Positions 38,054-48,007 of a stretch of DNA of 64,000 nt are shown here, piece by piece; positions within the stretch are counted from its first letter, which is position 1; each line of letters begins with the position of its first letter. This stretch comes from Noviherbaspirillum autotrophicum. GTDB lineage: Bacteria > Pseudomonadota > Gammaproteobacteria > Burkholderiales > Burkholderiaceae_D. The notes beneath the pieces were generated by a model. That model was not told where the DNA came from. It did no database searches and was given only the letters and a program-made list of their open reading frames with translations. The stretch covers positions 2,884,965 to 2,948,964 of the forward strand of contig NZ_JWJG01000028.1 in assembly GCF_000818395.1 (NCBI RefSeq). Direction: 5' to 3'. The translations under genes and the position numbers were made by a program.

Positions 38054-39278
38054 AACGCAAGGCCTGGATAGGCAGCATCGACGCTGCCTTGTGGGCCGGA
38101 AAATAACCAAAGAAGATGCCGATGGCGGCAGAAAACCCGACCGCCAGCACCACCGATTCCGGCGACAGGCGTGTCGACCAGCCGGCGAAGGCCCCGACCA
38201 GCCAGGAGCCGCCCACCCCCAGCACGATGCCGAAAAAGCCGCCGATCAGCGACAGCGTGACGGCTTCGACCAGGAATTGGGTCAGGATATCCCGGCCCTT
38301 GGCGCCGACCGCCATGCGCAGGCCGATTTCGCGGGTGCGCTCGGTGACCGACACGAGCATGATGTTCATGATGCCGATGCCGCCGACCAGGAGCGACACC
38401 GATGCCACCGCCGCCAACAGCAGCGTCATCACGCGCGACGAGGCTTCCTGCGCCTGCAGGATTTCGGTCAGGTTGCGGATCGTGAATGCATCTTCCTGCC
38501 CCGGCTGGGTGCGCTGGCGCTGGCGCAGCAGTTCGCGGATATGGTCTTCCGCATCCTTCATGTTGGCGCCTTCCCGCACCTTCACCTGGATGGTGCCGAC
38601 GCGGCGCAGCTTGCCCTGGGTATTGCCGAACAGGCGGTTGCGCGCGGTCGACAGCGGCACCATGATCACATCGTCCTGGTCCTGGCCGAGCATGCTCTGG
38701 CCCTTGCGTTCCAACAGGCCGATCACGACAAACGGTACGTTGCGGATGCGGATCGACTGGTCCACCGGGTCCATGTCGCCAAACAGCTGGCGTGCCACGG
38801 TCTGCCCGATCAGCGCCACCTTGGCCGAGCCCGACAGCTCGGCCGGCTCGAACATGCGGCCTTGCGCCAGCGGCCATTCGCGCGCCTCGAAGTAGTCGGG
38901 CGTGACGCCGTAGATCTGGGTCGACCAGTTGTTGTTGCCGGACACGACCTGGCCGCTGCCGCGATTGGTGGGAGCGGCAACCTGCACTTCAGGCACTTCT
39001 TTTGCGATCGCGAGCGCGTCGTCCTCGGTCAGGTTCTGGTTCGCGCCGGCGCCAAGCCGCACGCCCGACGCCATGGTGGAGCCGGGAATGATGATCATCA
39101 GGTTGGAGCCCAAGCTCTTGATCTGCTCCTCCACGCGCGCCTGCGCGCCTGCGCCGACGGCGATCATCGTGATCACCGCCCCCACCCCGATAATGATGCC
39201 AAGCATGGTCAGGATGGAGCGCAGCTTGTTGACGCGCAGTGCATGGAGCGCAATGCGAAACGTGGCAAGCAGATTCAT
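38046..39278 (-). CDS. MacB/FtsX-type ABC transporter permease
   Basis: 410-residue permease of the MacB class. An N-terminal membrane helix near residues 20-43 ([28 protein letters not shown]) is followed by a large periplasmic domain of about 230 residues. Three C-terminal helices follow, with [23 protein letters not shown] and IALSLIG-type FtsX sequence (about 290-410). Unlike E. coli MacB, the ATPase is a separate polypeptide. It overlaps the ATPase gene by 4 bp. It probably forms a tripartite pump with the adaptor and TolC. Confidence 0.9.
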   Translation of the reverse strand: MNLLATFRIALHALRVNKLRSILTMLGIIIGVGAVITMIAVGAGAQARVEEQIKSLGSNLMIIIPGSTMASGVRLGAGANQNLTEDDALAIAKEVPEVQVAAPTNRGSGQVVSGNNNWSTQIYGVTPDYFEAREWPLAQGRMFEPAELSGSAKVALIGQTVARQLFGDMDPVDQSIRIRNVPFVVIGLLERKGQSMLGQDQDDVIMVPLSTARNRLFGNTQGKLRRVGTIQVKVREGANMKDAEDHIRELLRQRQRTQPGQEDAFTIRNLTEILQAQEASSRVMTLLLAAVASVSLLVGGIGIMNIMLVSVTERTREIGLRMAVGAKGRDILTQFLVEAVTLSLIGGFFGIVLGVGGSWLVGAFAGWSTRLSPESVVLAVGFSAAIGIFFGYFPAHKAASMLPIQALRYE

Positions 39279-40012
39279 GCGGTTTCTCCGACGCCGCCCA
39301 TGCCCGTCAGCTGCGCCTGCGCGTCCTGCGGCGGATTGGACACGTCACTGATCACGGCGCCATCGCGAAAGGTAATGATGCGCGACGCGAAGGCGGCGAC
39401 ATCAGGCTCGTGCGTGACGATCACGATGGTCATGCCTTGCCGGTTCAGCCGCTGCAGCAAGGCCATGATTTCGATGCTGGTGCGCGAGTCGAGCGCACCG
39501 GTCGGCTCGTCCGCGAGAATCAGCGCCGGATTGTTGGCGAGCGCGCGCGCAATCGCGACCCGCTGCTGCTGGCCGCCGGACAATTGCGCCGGATGGTGAT
39601 CCATGCGCTCGCCAAGACCCACTTCGCGCAGGCACTGCATCGCGCGCGCCTTGCGCTCGGCGGCGGGCAGGCCGGCGTACAGCAGCGGCAATTCGACATT
39701 GTCCAACGCGCTGGTGCGCGGCAGCAGGTTGAATTGCTGGAACACGAAACCGATGCGTCTGTTGCGGATCACTGCCAGTTCGTCGGCAGGCAGGGCCGAG
39801 ATGTTCTCGCCGGCCAGCAGGTACTCGCCGGCGCTCGGCGAATCGAGGCATCCCAGCAGGTTCATGAAGGTCGACTTGCCCGAGCCGGAGGCGCCCATGA
39901 TGGCCACGAATTCGCCTTCATCGATCGTGACAGACACGCCGCGCAATGCGCGCACCGTGGTGGCGCCCATCACGTATTCCTTCGTCAGGCCGGCGGTCTG
40001 GATCAGGTGCAT
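39275..40012 (-). CDS. MacB/LolD-type ABC transporter ATPase
   Basis: 245-residue ATPase with Walker [18 protein letters not shown] near residue 40, the Q loop in [15 protein letters not shown] signature [16 protein letters not shown] near 145, Walker [17 protein letters not shown] and the switch His in VIVTHEP. It is the nucleotide-binding partner of the permease downstream and starts 1 bp inside the adaptor stop (ATGA). Confidence 0.93.
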   Translation of the reverse strand: MHLIQTAGLTKEYVMGATTVRALRGVSVTIDEGEFVAIMGASGSGKSTFMNLLGCLDSPSAGEYLLAGENISALPADELAVIRNRRIGFVFQQFNLLPRTSALDNVELPLLYAGLPAAERKARAMQCLREVGLGERMDHHPAQLSGGQQQRVAIARALANNPALILADEPTGALDSRTSIEIMALLQRLNRQGMTIVIVTHEPDVAAFASRIITFRDGAVISDVSNPPQDAQAQLTGMGGVGETA

Positions 40013-41580
40013 CAGAACATCCTCGGCCCGGGCACCTGTTGCAGTCGCGCCGCGCCCGCGGATTGGACCGTGCCGGTAACGATTTCCATGCCTTCTTTCA
40101 CTTCCGGCGAGATCACTTCCGTCGCGCTGCCATCGGTCAGGCCGAGGCGCACATTCAGCGCGCGCGGCTGCCGGTGTTCGTCAAGCGTATAGATACGTCC
40201 GCGTACGCCGCCGCTGCGACGCTCGTCGCTTTCGGCAATGATCTCTTCATATTTCTTTTTCTGCTCGGGCGTGAGCATTTCCATGATTTGCGCGCGCATT
40301 TCGCCCCGGTTGCGCTCGGCCAATTTCTGGCGTTCGCCATCCGGCGCGTCGCGCAGCGCGGCGAACTTGTCGCGCATGCCGGCAAAAATCGCGTCCAGCC
40401 TGCTCTTCTGCGCGTCGGTGAGCTGCAAGTCCTTCTCGAGCCGTTCGCGCAGCGCGCGCAACTGGCCGCCACCCGCCTGCGCAGTGTTCGCATTGCGCGG
40501 CGCTTCCGCAGATTGCGCCGGCTTGTCGTTCGCGCCGGCCGGCTTGAAGCGCAGCGCGGCATTGGGGACCTTGAGCACATCGTTGCGGGTGTCGGTGATG
40601 ATCCGCACATTCGCCGTCATGCCCGGCAATAACACCTTATTCGGATTCGATGCGCTGATTACCACCGTGTAGGTGATGACGTTGGACACGTTCTGCGCCG
40701 ACTTGCGGATCTGCTTGACGCTGCCCTCAAAGCTTCGCCCGGGGAAGGCGTCGACGGTAAACGTCGCCTTTTGTCCGGGGCGCACGCGGCCGATCTCGGC
40801 TTCGTCGATGGCGGCGTCGACCTGCATGTCGGCCAGGTTTTCGGCGATGACGAACAGTTCCGGCGCCTGCAGGCTGGCGGCGACCGTTTGTCCCCGTTCG
40901 ACGCTGCGCTTGATCACCACGCCGTTGACCGGCGCCTTGATCGCGGTGCGTTCCAGGTCGATCCTGGCCTGTGCCAGCGCCGCTTCGCGCTGCTTGACCA
41001 CGGCTTGCGCATTACGCGCATTGGCGACGGCCACGGCAGCCTGGGCGCGCGCCGTATTCACCTGCTGGGCCAGGGCATTGAAGGTGGCTTGCGCCTTGTC
41101 CCGGTCGGCGGAAGCGATAAAGCCTTTCTCGACCAGCTGCTGCTTGCGTTCCAGGTCGCGCTTCGCGTCAGCCATGTTGACTTCCGCTCGCGTCACTTCG
41201 GCGCGCTGCGCCTCGATGTTTGCCTGCTGGGTCAGCACCTGCGAGCGGGCCGCGTCGACGTCGGCCTGCGCCTGCCGCACCCTGTACTCGAAGGTCTCCG
41301 GATCGATGCGCGCAATAAGCTGCCCCTGCTTCACTTCGGAATTGAAGTCGACCAGGATCTCTTTCAGCTGGCCGGAAACCTGGGAGCCGACCTGCACCGA
41401 CACCACCGGGTTGAGCGTGCCGGAGGCGGAAACGGCTGCCGTGATGCTGCCCTTTTCGATCTTCGCGGTCTTGTATTCCGGCGCTGCGTTCGTCTGCGAC
41501 CACATGCGCATGCCGAATCCCGCAAGCACCACCACTGCGGCGGCGGCCAGCCAGATCCACCACTTTCTTATAAAATTCAT
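40012..41580 (-). CDS. MacA-type periplasmic adaptor with inserted LTxxQ domain
   Basis: 522-residue membrane-fusion protein, anchored by one N-terminal helix ([20 protein letters not shown]). [20 protein letters not shown] is the lipoyl half-motif, then a long alpha-hairpin (about 95-205) and a beta-barrel. Ordinary MacA is about 370-400 residues. The extra length is mostly a segment at about 365-445 containing [20 protein letters not shown] and [13 protein letters not shown], which resembles the LTxxQ motifs of Spy/CpxP periplasmic chaperones. After it the barrel/membrane-proximal part resumes ([21 protein letters not shown]). First gene of the minus-strand operon. Confidence 0.88.
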   Translation of the reverse strand: MNFIRKWWIWLAAAAVVVLAGFGMRMWSQTNAAPEYKTAKIEKGSITAAVSASGTLNPVVSVQVGSQVSGQLKEILVDFNSEVKQGQLIARIDPETFEYRVRQAQADVDAARSQVLTQQANIEAQRAEVTRAEVNMADAKRDLERKQQLVEKGFIASADRDKAQATFNALAQQVNTARAQAAVAVANARNAQAVVKQREAALAQARIDLERTAIKAPVNGVVIKRSVERGQTVAASLQAPELFVIAENLADMQVDAAIDEAEIGRVRPGQKATFTVDAFPGRSFEGSVKQIRKSAQNVSNVITYTVVISASNPNKVLLPGMTANVRIITDTRNDVLKVPNAALRFKPAGANDKPAQSAEAPRNANTAQAGGGQLRALRERLEKDLQLTDAQKSRLDAIFAGMRDKFAALRDAPDGERQKLAERNRGEMRAQIMEMLTPEQKKKYEEIIAESDERRSGGVRGRIYTLDEHRQPRALNVRLGLTDGSATEVISPEVKEGMEIVTGTVQSAGAARLQQVPGPRMF

Positions 41581-41723
41581 AACAAACCGGAGTAGATTGA
41601 CGAACCGGTCGATTCTACTGGTTATCGCCGGTAACTATTTATCAATTTGTAGCAACACAAGCGTACCCGCCGCCTTGTGTTGCTTTGTCTCTCGTCTTGA
41701 CGCTGCGGAAATTGGCGCATATA

Positions 41724-41741
41724 TTACTGACTCGTCAGTAA
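41724..41741. promoter_or_regulatory. Palindromic operator upstream of the TetR gene
   Basis: TTACTGAC-TC-GTCAGTAA, perfect 8-bp arms with a 2-bp centre. It lies between the divergent adaptor gene (start 41580) and the TetR gene (start 41767), the standard position for an autoregulatory TetR site. Confidence 0.75.
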
Positions 41742-41766
41742 GTTATTTACGCTAAATTACCCCCAC

Positions 41767-42438
41767 ATGACCTGTCCCTTCAAGAGCAAACCGCGCTGGA
41801 CGCGGCGCAAGGATGCACGCCCGCAGGAACTGTTGGCGGCGGCGCTGGATTTATTCGTCGAGCGCGGCTACGCGGCTACCCGCCTGGAGGATGTGGCGGC
41901 GCGCGCCGGCGTTTCCAAGGGAACGCTGTATTTATACTTCACCAATAAGGAAGAGCTGTTCAAGGCGGTGGTGCGCGAGAACGTGGTGCCGGTGCTGGGA
42001 GAAGCGGAAGGAATGATCAGCAGTTTCGAGGGTTCTACCGTCGAACTGTTTCGTGAAATCATACTTGGCTGGTGGGATCGCATAGGCAACACCAAGTTGT
42101 CGGGCATCAGCAAGCTGATGATGGCGGAATCCTGCAACTTCCCGGAAGTAACGCAGTTTTATCACGATGAAGTGATTTCACGCGGAAATGCAATGATCGC
42201 GCGCATGCTGGAGCGCGGCATCGAGCGCGGCGAGTTCCGCGACATCGACGTGACCCAAGCCACCAGCGTGGTATGCGCGCCGATGCTGATGCTCATGCTA
42301 TGGAAGCATTCCTTCAGCGCTTGCCGGATTGAGCCGCTCTCGCCGGAAAGTTACCTGAACAGCTTCATTGACCTGTTGTTGCACGGCCTGCGCAAGGATA
42401 TCCAGGCGTCGGCCCCTGCTCCTCAATCGAACGGATAA
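41767..42438 (+). CDS. TetR/AcrR-family regulator
   Basis: 223-residue regulator. The N-terminal HTH is PQELLAAALDLFVERGYAATRLEDVAARAGVSKGTLYLYFTNKEELF (about 19-65). The ligand-binding part includes a C-terminal domain often seen in efflux regulators. It is 3 bp ahead of the RND adaptor, so it is the first gene of the pump operon and probably represses it through the 41724-41741 palindrome, perhaps also the divergent MacAB-type operon. The inducer is unknown. Confidence 0.9.
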   Translation: MTCPFKSKPRWTRRKDARPQELLAAALDLFVERGYAATRLEDVAARAGVSKGTLYLYFTNKEELFKAVVRENVVPVLGEAEGMISSFEGSTVELFREIILGWWDRIGNTKLSGISKLMMAESCNFPEVTQFYHDEVISRGNAMIARMLERGIERGEFRDIDVTQATSVVCAPMLMLMLWKHSFSACRIEPLSPESYLNSFIDLLLHGLRKDIQASAPAPQSNG

Positions 42439-42441
42439 CCC

Positions 42442-43617
42442 ATGCTGAAACGCCGTGCTTTCTGGATCATTCTTGTCGTGTGCCTGGCAGTGGCCGGGGT
42501 GGCCGGCGCCATACTGAAAAAGCAGCGTCAACAGAATGCCGCTCCGCAGTCCGCGGCTTCTGCGGGCAACGTGCTGGAATTTCTGCCGACCGACGTGACC
42601 CAGGCGAAGAGCCACGACCTGCGCCAGCTGCTACCGTTGTCGGGCGCGCTGCGCGCAGTCAACCAGGCTGCGGTCAAGGCCAAGGTCGCAGGCGAAGTGC
42701 GCGAAGTGCTGGTGCGCGAAGGCGAGCCGGTCAAGGCCGGCCAGGTACTGATCAAGATGGATGTCGCGGACTACCAGGCGCGCGTCGACCAGGCCAGGGG
42801 CGCCTTGATGGCAGCGCGCGGCCAGCTCGACATCGCCGCCAAGACGCGCGACAACAACAAGGCCTTGCTCGGCAAGGGCTTCATTTCCAAGAACGCGTTC
42901 GACAACGCGGAAAGCCAGTATGAAATCGCGCGCGCCAACGTCGAGTCGGCCCGGGGCGCGCTCGACGTCGCCCAGAAGGCGCTGACCGATACCGTCATTC
43001 GCGCACCGATTTCCGGCCTGGTCAGCAGCCGTACCGTCCAGCCGGGTGAAAAAGTGTCTGCCGACAATCGCCTGCTCGACGTCGTCGACCTGAGCCAGAT
43101 GGAACTGGAAGCGGCAGTCCCCGCTGCCGACATCATGAATGTCGCGCCCGGCCAGGAAGTTCAGGTCAGGATCGAGGGCATGCCGCAGCGGCTGGTCGGC
43201 AAGGTGGCGCGCATCAACCCCGCGACCCAGGCAGGATCGCGCTCAATCATGGTCTACGTGAAGATCGACAATCCGCAGAATGTGCTGCGCGTGGGCATGT
43301 TCGGCGAAGCGCAGCTGACCGTCTCGAAAAAGGAAAACGTCTTGACGGTGCCGCAGGCAGCGGTCCAAAACGACGCCGGCAGCACCTATGTGTACGCCAT
43401 CGAAAACGGCAAGCTGGCGCAAAAACCGGTCACGCTCGGCGCCCGCGGCGACGACGGCGAAGGCGCCGCCGTCGAGGTGTTGAACGGACTGCAGGACGGC
43501 GCGCAGATCATCAAGACCAACCTCGGCAGCCTGCGCTCCGGCGCAACGGTCAGGTTCACCCAGACCGGCAATCCGGCCGCGCCGGTAACAGCAGCCGTGA
43601 ACGACGCGGCGCACTAG
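42442..43617 (+). CDS. RND efflux periplasmic adaptor
   Basis: 391-residue membrane-fusion protein with an N-terminal anchor helix (FWIILVVCLAVAGVAGAI), the lipoyl half-motif VNQAAVKAKVAGEVREVLVREGEPVKAGQVLIKMD near 75-108, an alpha-hairpin (about 110-180) and DTVIRAPISGLVSSRTVQPGEKV. The C-terminal barrel and membrane-proximal domains follow. It starts 3 bp after the TetR gene; 83 bp separate it from the pump. Substrates are unknown. Confidence 0.9.
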   Translation: MLKRRAFWIILVVCLAVAGVAGAILKKQRQQNAAPQSAASAGNVLEFLPTDVTQAKSHDLRQLLPLSGALRAVNQAAVKAKVAGEVREVLVREGEPVKAGQVLIKMDVADYQARVDQARGALMAARGQLDIAAKTRDNNKALLGKGFISKNAFDNAESQYEIARANVESARGALDVAQKALTDTVIRAPISGLVSSRTVQPGEKVSADNRLLDVVDLSQMELEAAVPAADIMNVAPGQEVQVRIEGMPQRLVGKVARINPATQAGSRSIMVYVKIDNPQNVLRVGMFGEAQLTVSKKENVLTVPQAAVQNDAGSTYVYAIENGKLAQKPVTLGARGDDGEGAAVEVLNGLQDGAQIIKTNLGSLRSGATVRFTQTGNPAAPVTAAVNDAAH

Positions 43618-43700
43618 ATCGACACGCCAGCGCGATAGCCGTCTCACGACGATAAACAGAGCACTCAAGATACGCGCGCAAGCGCCGGAGAAAAATCAGC

Positions 43701-46700
43701 ATGTGGTTTACCCGCATCAGTATCGGCAATCCCGTCCTCGCCACCATGATGATGCTGGCCTTCGTGGTGCTGGGCTTGTTCTCTTACAAGCGCCTGCAGG
43801 TCGACCAGTTCCCGGACGTGACGTTTCCTGTGGTGGTGGTGCAGACCGACTATCCGGGCGCATCGCCCGAGACGGTCGAATCCGACATCACGCGCAAGGT
43901 CGAGGAAGCGGTCAACACCATCAGCGGCATCAACAGCCTGACCTCGCGCTCCTATGAAGGTTCGTCGGTGGTCATCATCGAATTCGTGCTGACCGTCGAT
44001 CCGGCGCAGGCCGCGCAGGACGTGCGCGAGAAGGTGGCGCTGATCAAATCCGCCTTCCGCAAGGAAGTCAAGGAACCGCGCGTCACGCGCTACGATCCGG
44101 CCAGCCAGCCGATCTTCTCGATTTCGGTCAGCAACGATCCCAAAGCCAAGCAACGCAGCATCCGCGAACTGACCACGATCGCCGACCAGGTCGTCAAGAA
44201 GCGCCTGGAGAACGTGCGCGGCGTGGGCTCGGTAACGCTGGTGGGCGGCGTCAAGCGCGAAGTCGACATTTACGTCAAGCCGAACGAAATGGAAGCGCTC
44301 GGCATCGGCATCGATCAAGTGATCAATGCGGTGCGCAACGAAAACCTGGAGCTGCCGAGCGGCGCGATCCGTTCCTCGGCCAATGAGCAGGTGGTGCAGA
44401 TCCAGGGCCGGGTGAAAAACCCCGAGGATTTCGGCCGCATCATCGTCACCCGCCGCGGCGGCCAGCCGGTCACCCTGTCGCAGATCGCCACCGTGGTCGA
44501 CGGCCAGGAAGAACAGGAAAGCCTAGCGCTGTTCAACGGCCAGCGCACGCTGGCGCTCAACATCCTTAAGGCGCAAGGCGAAAACACAATCGCCGTGGCC
44601 GACGGCATGCAGGCGGCCATGAAGGAGCTCGAGCCGACCCTGAAGGCGCTCTACCCGGGCGTGAAGCTGGACGTCATCCGCGACAGCTCTCGCCAGATCC
44701 GCGTTGGCGTCGAGAACGTGCGCCGCACCCTGATCGAGGGCGCGCTCTTGACCGTGCTGATCGTTTTCCTGTTCCTCAATTCCTGGCGCTCGACGGTCAT
44801 TACCGGCCTGACGCTGCCGGTGGCGCTGATCGGCACCTTTCTGTTCATGTACGTGTTCGGCTTCACCATCAACATGATCACGCTGATGGCGCTGTCGCTG
44901 TGCGTGGGCCTGTTGATCGACGATGCGATCGTGGTGCGCGAAAACATCGTGCGCCATGCCGGCATGAAGGTGCATGGGCGCTACAAGGATCACAAGACGG
45001 CTGCGCTGGAAGGCACCGCCGAGATCGGCCTGGCGGTGATGGCGACGACCTTCTCCATCGTCGCCGTGTTCCTGCCGGTCGGCTTTATGGGCGGCATCAT
45101 CGGGCGCTTCTTCCACCAGTTCGGCGTGACGGTCACCGCGGCGGTGCTGATCTCGATGTTCGTGTCGTTTACGCTGGACCCGATGCTGTCGTCGATCTGG
45201 CCGGACCCGGATGCGCACGGCGCCGGCCATCGCCGCAACACCTTGTACGGCAAGACCATCGGCCGCGTGCTGGAGCAGTTCGAGCGACTGGTGCAATGGC
45301 TGTCGGATGTTTATCAGGTGTTGCTGAAATGGTCGCTCAAGCATCGCGGCAAGACGCTCGGCATCGCGCTGGCGACCTTCGTCGGCGGCTGCGCCATTCC
45401 GATGACCGGCCTGATCGGCTCCGAGTTCGTGCCGCAGGCGGATTACTCGGAAACGGGCGTCATGTACTACACCCCGGTCGGGTCATCGCTTGAATTCACC
45501 GAGAGCAAGGCGCGCCAGGTGGAAGCGGTGCTGCGCGAATTCCCGGAAGTACGCGACCTGTACACCTCGATCAACACCGGCACGGTGCAAGGCAAGAATT
45601 ACGCAACGACCTACGTGCGGCTGGTGCCGCGCGCCGAACGCAAGCGCAACACCTACGAAATGGGCATTCCGCTGCGCAATCGCCTCGCGCAAATCGCCGG
45701 CATCACTGTCACCCATATCGGCTCGCTGGAAGGCGTCGGCGGCGACAATAAGCAGATCCGCCTGTCCCTGCTCGGCACCGATCTCGACCAGCTGGCCAAG
45801 CTGTCGGCCGAGGCGCAGCGAAAGATCCGCGCCATTCCCGGCGTAGTCGACCTCGATTCCAGCCTGAAGCCGAACAAGCCGACCATTTCGGTCACGCCCA
45901 AGCGCGACCTGGGCGGTGACCTGGGCGTGGGTGTGGCGCAAATCGGAGGCGCGCTGCGTCCGCTGTTGGCGGGCGAAGCGGCCAGTTCCTGGCGCGCGCC
46001 GGATGACGAAAACTACGACGTCAACGTGCGCCTGGCGCCGAGCGACCGCAGCGGCATCGACGACTTGTCGCGCCTGATGCTGTCGAGCAGCCAGACCAAT
46101 ACCGACGGCACGCCGAAGATGGTACCGCTGCGCCAGGTTGCGAACATTGAGCCGTCCACCGGCGCCAACCAGATCAACCGGCGCGATCTGCGGCGCGAGG
46201 TCGAACTGTCGGCCAACGTGGTCGGACGTTCCGCCGGACAGGTCAGCGCCGACATCAAGGCCGCGCTCGACGCCATGAACTGGCAGCCCGGCTACCGCTA
46301 CCAGATCGGCGGATCGGCCAAGAACATGCAGGAGTCCTTCGGCTATGCGCTGTCGGCGCTGGCGCTGGCGATCATCTTCATCTACATGATCCTGGCCTCG
46401 CAGTTCTCCAGCTTCCTGCAGCCGGTTGCGATCATGTCGTCGCTGCCGCTGACGCTGATCGGCGTGTTCCTGGCGCTGATGTTCTTCCGCTCCACGCTGA
46501 ACCTGTTCTCGATCATCGGTTTCATCATGCTGATGGGTCTGGTGACGAAGAACGCGATCCTGCTGGTCGATTTCGCGAACCAGGCCAGAAAGGCCGGCGC
46601 CGAGCGCGCCGCCGCGCTCCTGGAAGCGGCGCACGTGCGCTTGCGCCCGATCCTGATGACCACGCTGGCGATGGTGTTTGGCATGGTGCCGCTGGCGTTC

Positions 46701-46937
46701 GGGATGGCCGAAGGCTCCGAACAGCGCGCGCCGATGGGCCAGGCGGTGATCGGCGGGATTATCACTTCGTCAGTACTGACGCTGGTGGTGGTGCCGGTGA
46801 TGTACACCTATCTTGACGATTTTGCAGCATGGGCGCGCCGCAAATGGCGTGGCAAAGGGCACAACAGTGAGCTTGATCCGGGTCATGGCGGTCAGGTAAT
46901 TGCAATGCCACAAAGCAAGAACAACGAGTCCGTTTGA
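43701..46937 (+). CDS. RND-family efflux pump permease
   Basis: 1078-residue inner-membrane proton-driven pump of the HAE1/AcrB superfamily. Twelve helices with two large periplasmic loops. The N-terminus is [31 protein letters not shown]; the proton-relay Asp pair is in [20 protein letters not shown] near residue 410. Other features are [26 protein letters not shown] and the C-terminal [21 protein letters not shown]. It has no outer-membrane channel in its own operon, but tolC lies three genes downstream in the same direction, 41 bp separating the pump from the first of these. Confidence 0.93.
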   Translation: MWFTRISIGNPVLATMMMLAFVVLGLFSYKRLQVDQFPDVTFPVVVVQTDYPGASPETVESDITRKVEEAVNTISGINSLTSRSYEGSSVVIIEFVLTVDPAQAAQDVREKVALIKSAFRKEVKEPRVTRYDPASQPIFSISVSNDPKAKQRSIRELTTIADQVVKKRLENVRGVGSVTLVGGVKREVDIYVKPNEMEALGIGIDQVINAVRNENLELPSGAIRSSANEQVVQIQGRVKNPEDFGRIIVTRRGGQPVTLSQIATVVDGQEEQESLALFNGQRTLALNILKAQGENTIAVADGMQAAMKELEPTLKALYPGVKLDVIRDSSRQIRVGVENVRRTLIEGALLTVLIVFLFLNSWRSTVITGLTLPVALIGTFLFMYVFGFTINMITLMALSLCVGLLIDDAIVVRENIVRHAGMKVHGRYKDHKTAALEGTAEIGLAVMATTFSIVAVFLPVGFMGGIIGRFFHQFGVTVTAAVLISMFVSFTLDPMLSSIWPDPDAHGAGHRRNTLYGKTIGRVLEQFERLVQWLSDVYQVLLKWSLKHRGKTLGIALATFVGGCAIPMTGLIGSEFVPQADYSETGVMYYTPVGSSLEFTESKARQVEAVLREFPEVRDLYTSINTGTVQGKNYATTYVRLVPRAERKRNTYEMGIPLRNRLAQIAGITVTHIGSLEGVGGDNKQIRLSLLGTDLDQLAKLSAEAQRKIRAIPGVVDLDSSLKPNKPTISVTPKRDLGGDLGVGVAQIGGALRPLLAGEAASSWRAPDDENYDVNVRLAPSDRSGIDDLSRLMLSSSQTNTDGTPKMVPLRQVANIEPSTGANQINRRDLRREVELSANVVGRSAGQVSADIKAALDAMNWQPGYRYQIGGSAKNMQESFGYALSALALAIIFIYMILASQFSSFLQPVAIMSSLPLTLIGVFLALMFFRSTLNLFSIIGFIMLMGLVTKNAILLVDFANQARKAGAERAAALLEAAHVRLRPILMTTLAMVFGMVPLAFGMAEGSEQRAPMGQAVIGGIITSSVLTLVVVPVMYTYLDDFAAWARRKWRGKGHNSELDPGHGGQVIAMPQSKNNESV

Positions 46938-46978
46938 TAAAATACCGGGTTTGTTCCCTTAACCCGTTGAGTGCCGAA

Positions 46979-47641
46979 ATGAATATCGAAAAAGCCCGTT
47001 TCAATATGATCGAACAGCAGATCCGTCCGTGGGACGTGCTGGACCCGGAGGTTCTGGAACTGCTGGTGGTGGTCAAGCGCGAGGCCTTCGTGCCGCAGGA
47101 GCACAGGAACCTGGCGTTCATGGATACCGAGATCCCGCTGCCGGGCGGAGAATGCATGTTCACGCCGAAGCTCGAAGCGCGCATCCTCCAGGAGATCGGC
47201 GCCAAGAGGCACGAGCACGTGCTGGAAATCGGTGCCGGTTCGGGCTATATGGCAGCGCTGCTGGCGCACAAGGCACGCCATGTAACGACCGTCGAGATCT
47301 CCCCGGAGCTGAAGGCGATGGCACAGAAAAACCTGGCCTCCTACGGCGTGACCAATGTCGACGTCGTGCTCGGCAACGGCGCGCAGGGCTGGACCAATCC
47401 GGGTACCAAGGAACCGTACGACGCCATCGTGATTTCCGGATCGCTGCCGGTGCTGCCGGATAGCTTCCTCAAGCAGATCAAGGTTGGCGGCCGCATCTTC
47501 GCCATCATCGGCGAGCCGCCCGTGATGTCCGCGCAGCTCATCACCCGCACTTCGGAGACCGCGTACAACACCATCAAGATTTTCGAAACCAACGTCAAGC
47601 CGCTGCGCGAAGCGCTGGCCCCGTCCCATTTCGTGTTTTAA
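46979..47641 (+). CDS. pcm: Protein-L-isoaspartate O-methyltransferase family protein
   Basis: 220-residue AdoMet methyltransferase of the PCMT family. Motif I is VLEIGAGSGYMAALLAHKA near residue 80. MIEQQIRPWDVLDPEVLELL at the N-terminus and DAIVISGSLPVLPDSFLKQIKVGGRIFAIIGE are typical of the subgroup that precedes rhodanese and tolC in Burkholderiales. True isoaspartate repair is not certain, since this subgroup diverges from E. coli Pcm. The start at 46979 was chosen over a TTG at 46934 that overlaps the pump gene. Confidence 0.85.
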   Translation: MNIEKARFNMIEQQIRPWDVLDPEVLELLVVVKREAFVPQEHRNLAFMDTEIPLPGGECMFTPKLEARILQEIGAKRHEHVLEIGAGSGYMAALLAHKARHVTTVEISPELKAMAQKNLASYGVTNVDVVLGNGAQGWTNPGTKEPYDAIVISGSLPVLPDSFLKQIKVGGRIFAIIGEPPVMSAQLITRTSETAYNTIKIFETNVKPLREALAPSHFVF

Positions 47642-47650
47642 GGATTAGGC

Positions 47651-47974
47651 ATGCAAACGTTGACAGCACCGGAACTGGCCGCTTGGCTCGCCGATAAATC
47701 GCGCGACAAGCCGGTGCTGCTCGACGTGCGCGAGCCGTGGGAATTCCAGACCTGCCATATCGCGGGATCGCTGCCGATCCCGATGCACTCCATTCCGGAG
47801 CGAATGCAGGAGCTGGACGAGGATGCGACTGTTGTCTGCATCTGCCACCACGGCGCGCGCAGCATGTCGGTGGCCGCCTTCCTGGAACGGAACGGCTTCA
47901 CCAATGTGATCAACCTGACTGGCGGCGTCCACGCTTGGGCGCTGCAAGTGGACAGCTCGATGCCGACGTATTAA
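47651..47974 (+). CDS. Rhodanese-domain sulfurtransferase
   Basis: Single rhodanese domain, 107 residues, cytoplasmic. PVLLDVREPWEFQTCHIAGSLPIPMHSIPERM is the N-terminal half. The active-site loop is VCICHHGARSMSVAAFL, with the catalytic Cys before HHGARS near residue 65; LTGGVHAWA follows. GlpE-like enzymes move sulfane sulfur; the partner is unknown. It lies 9 bp after pcm and 33 bp before tolC. Confidence 0.9.
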   Translation: MQTLTAPELAAWLADKSRDKPVLLDVREPWEFQTCHIAGSLPIPMHSIPERMQELDEDATVVCICHHGARSMSVAAFLERNGFTNVINLTGGVHAWALQVDSSMPTY

Positions 47975-48007
47975 CCCTTTCAAACAACACTCCAACGGAG
48001 AACCCTG

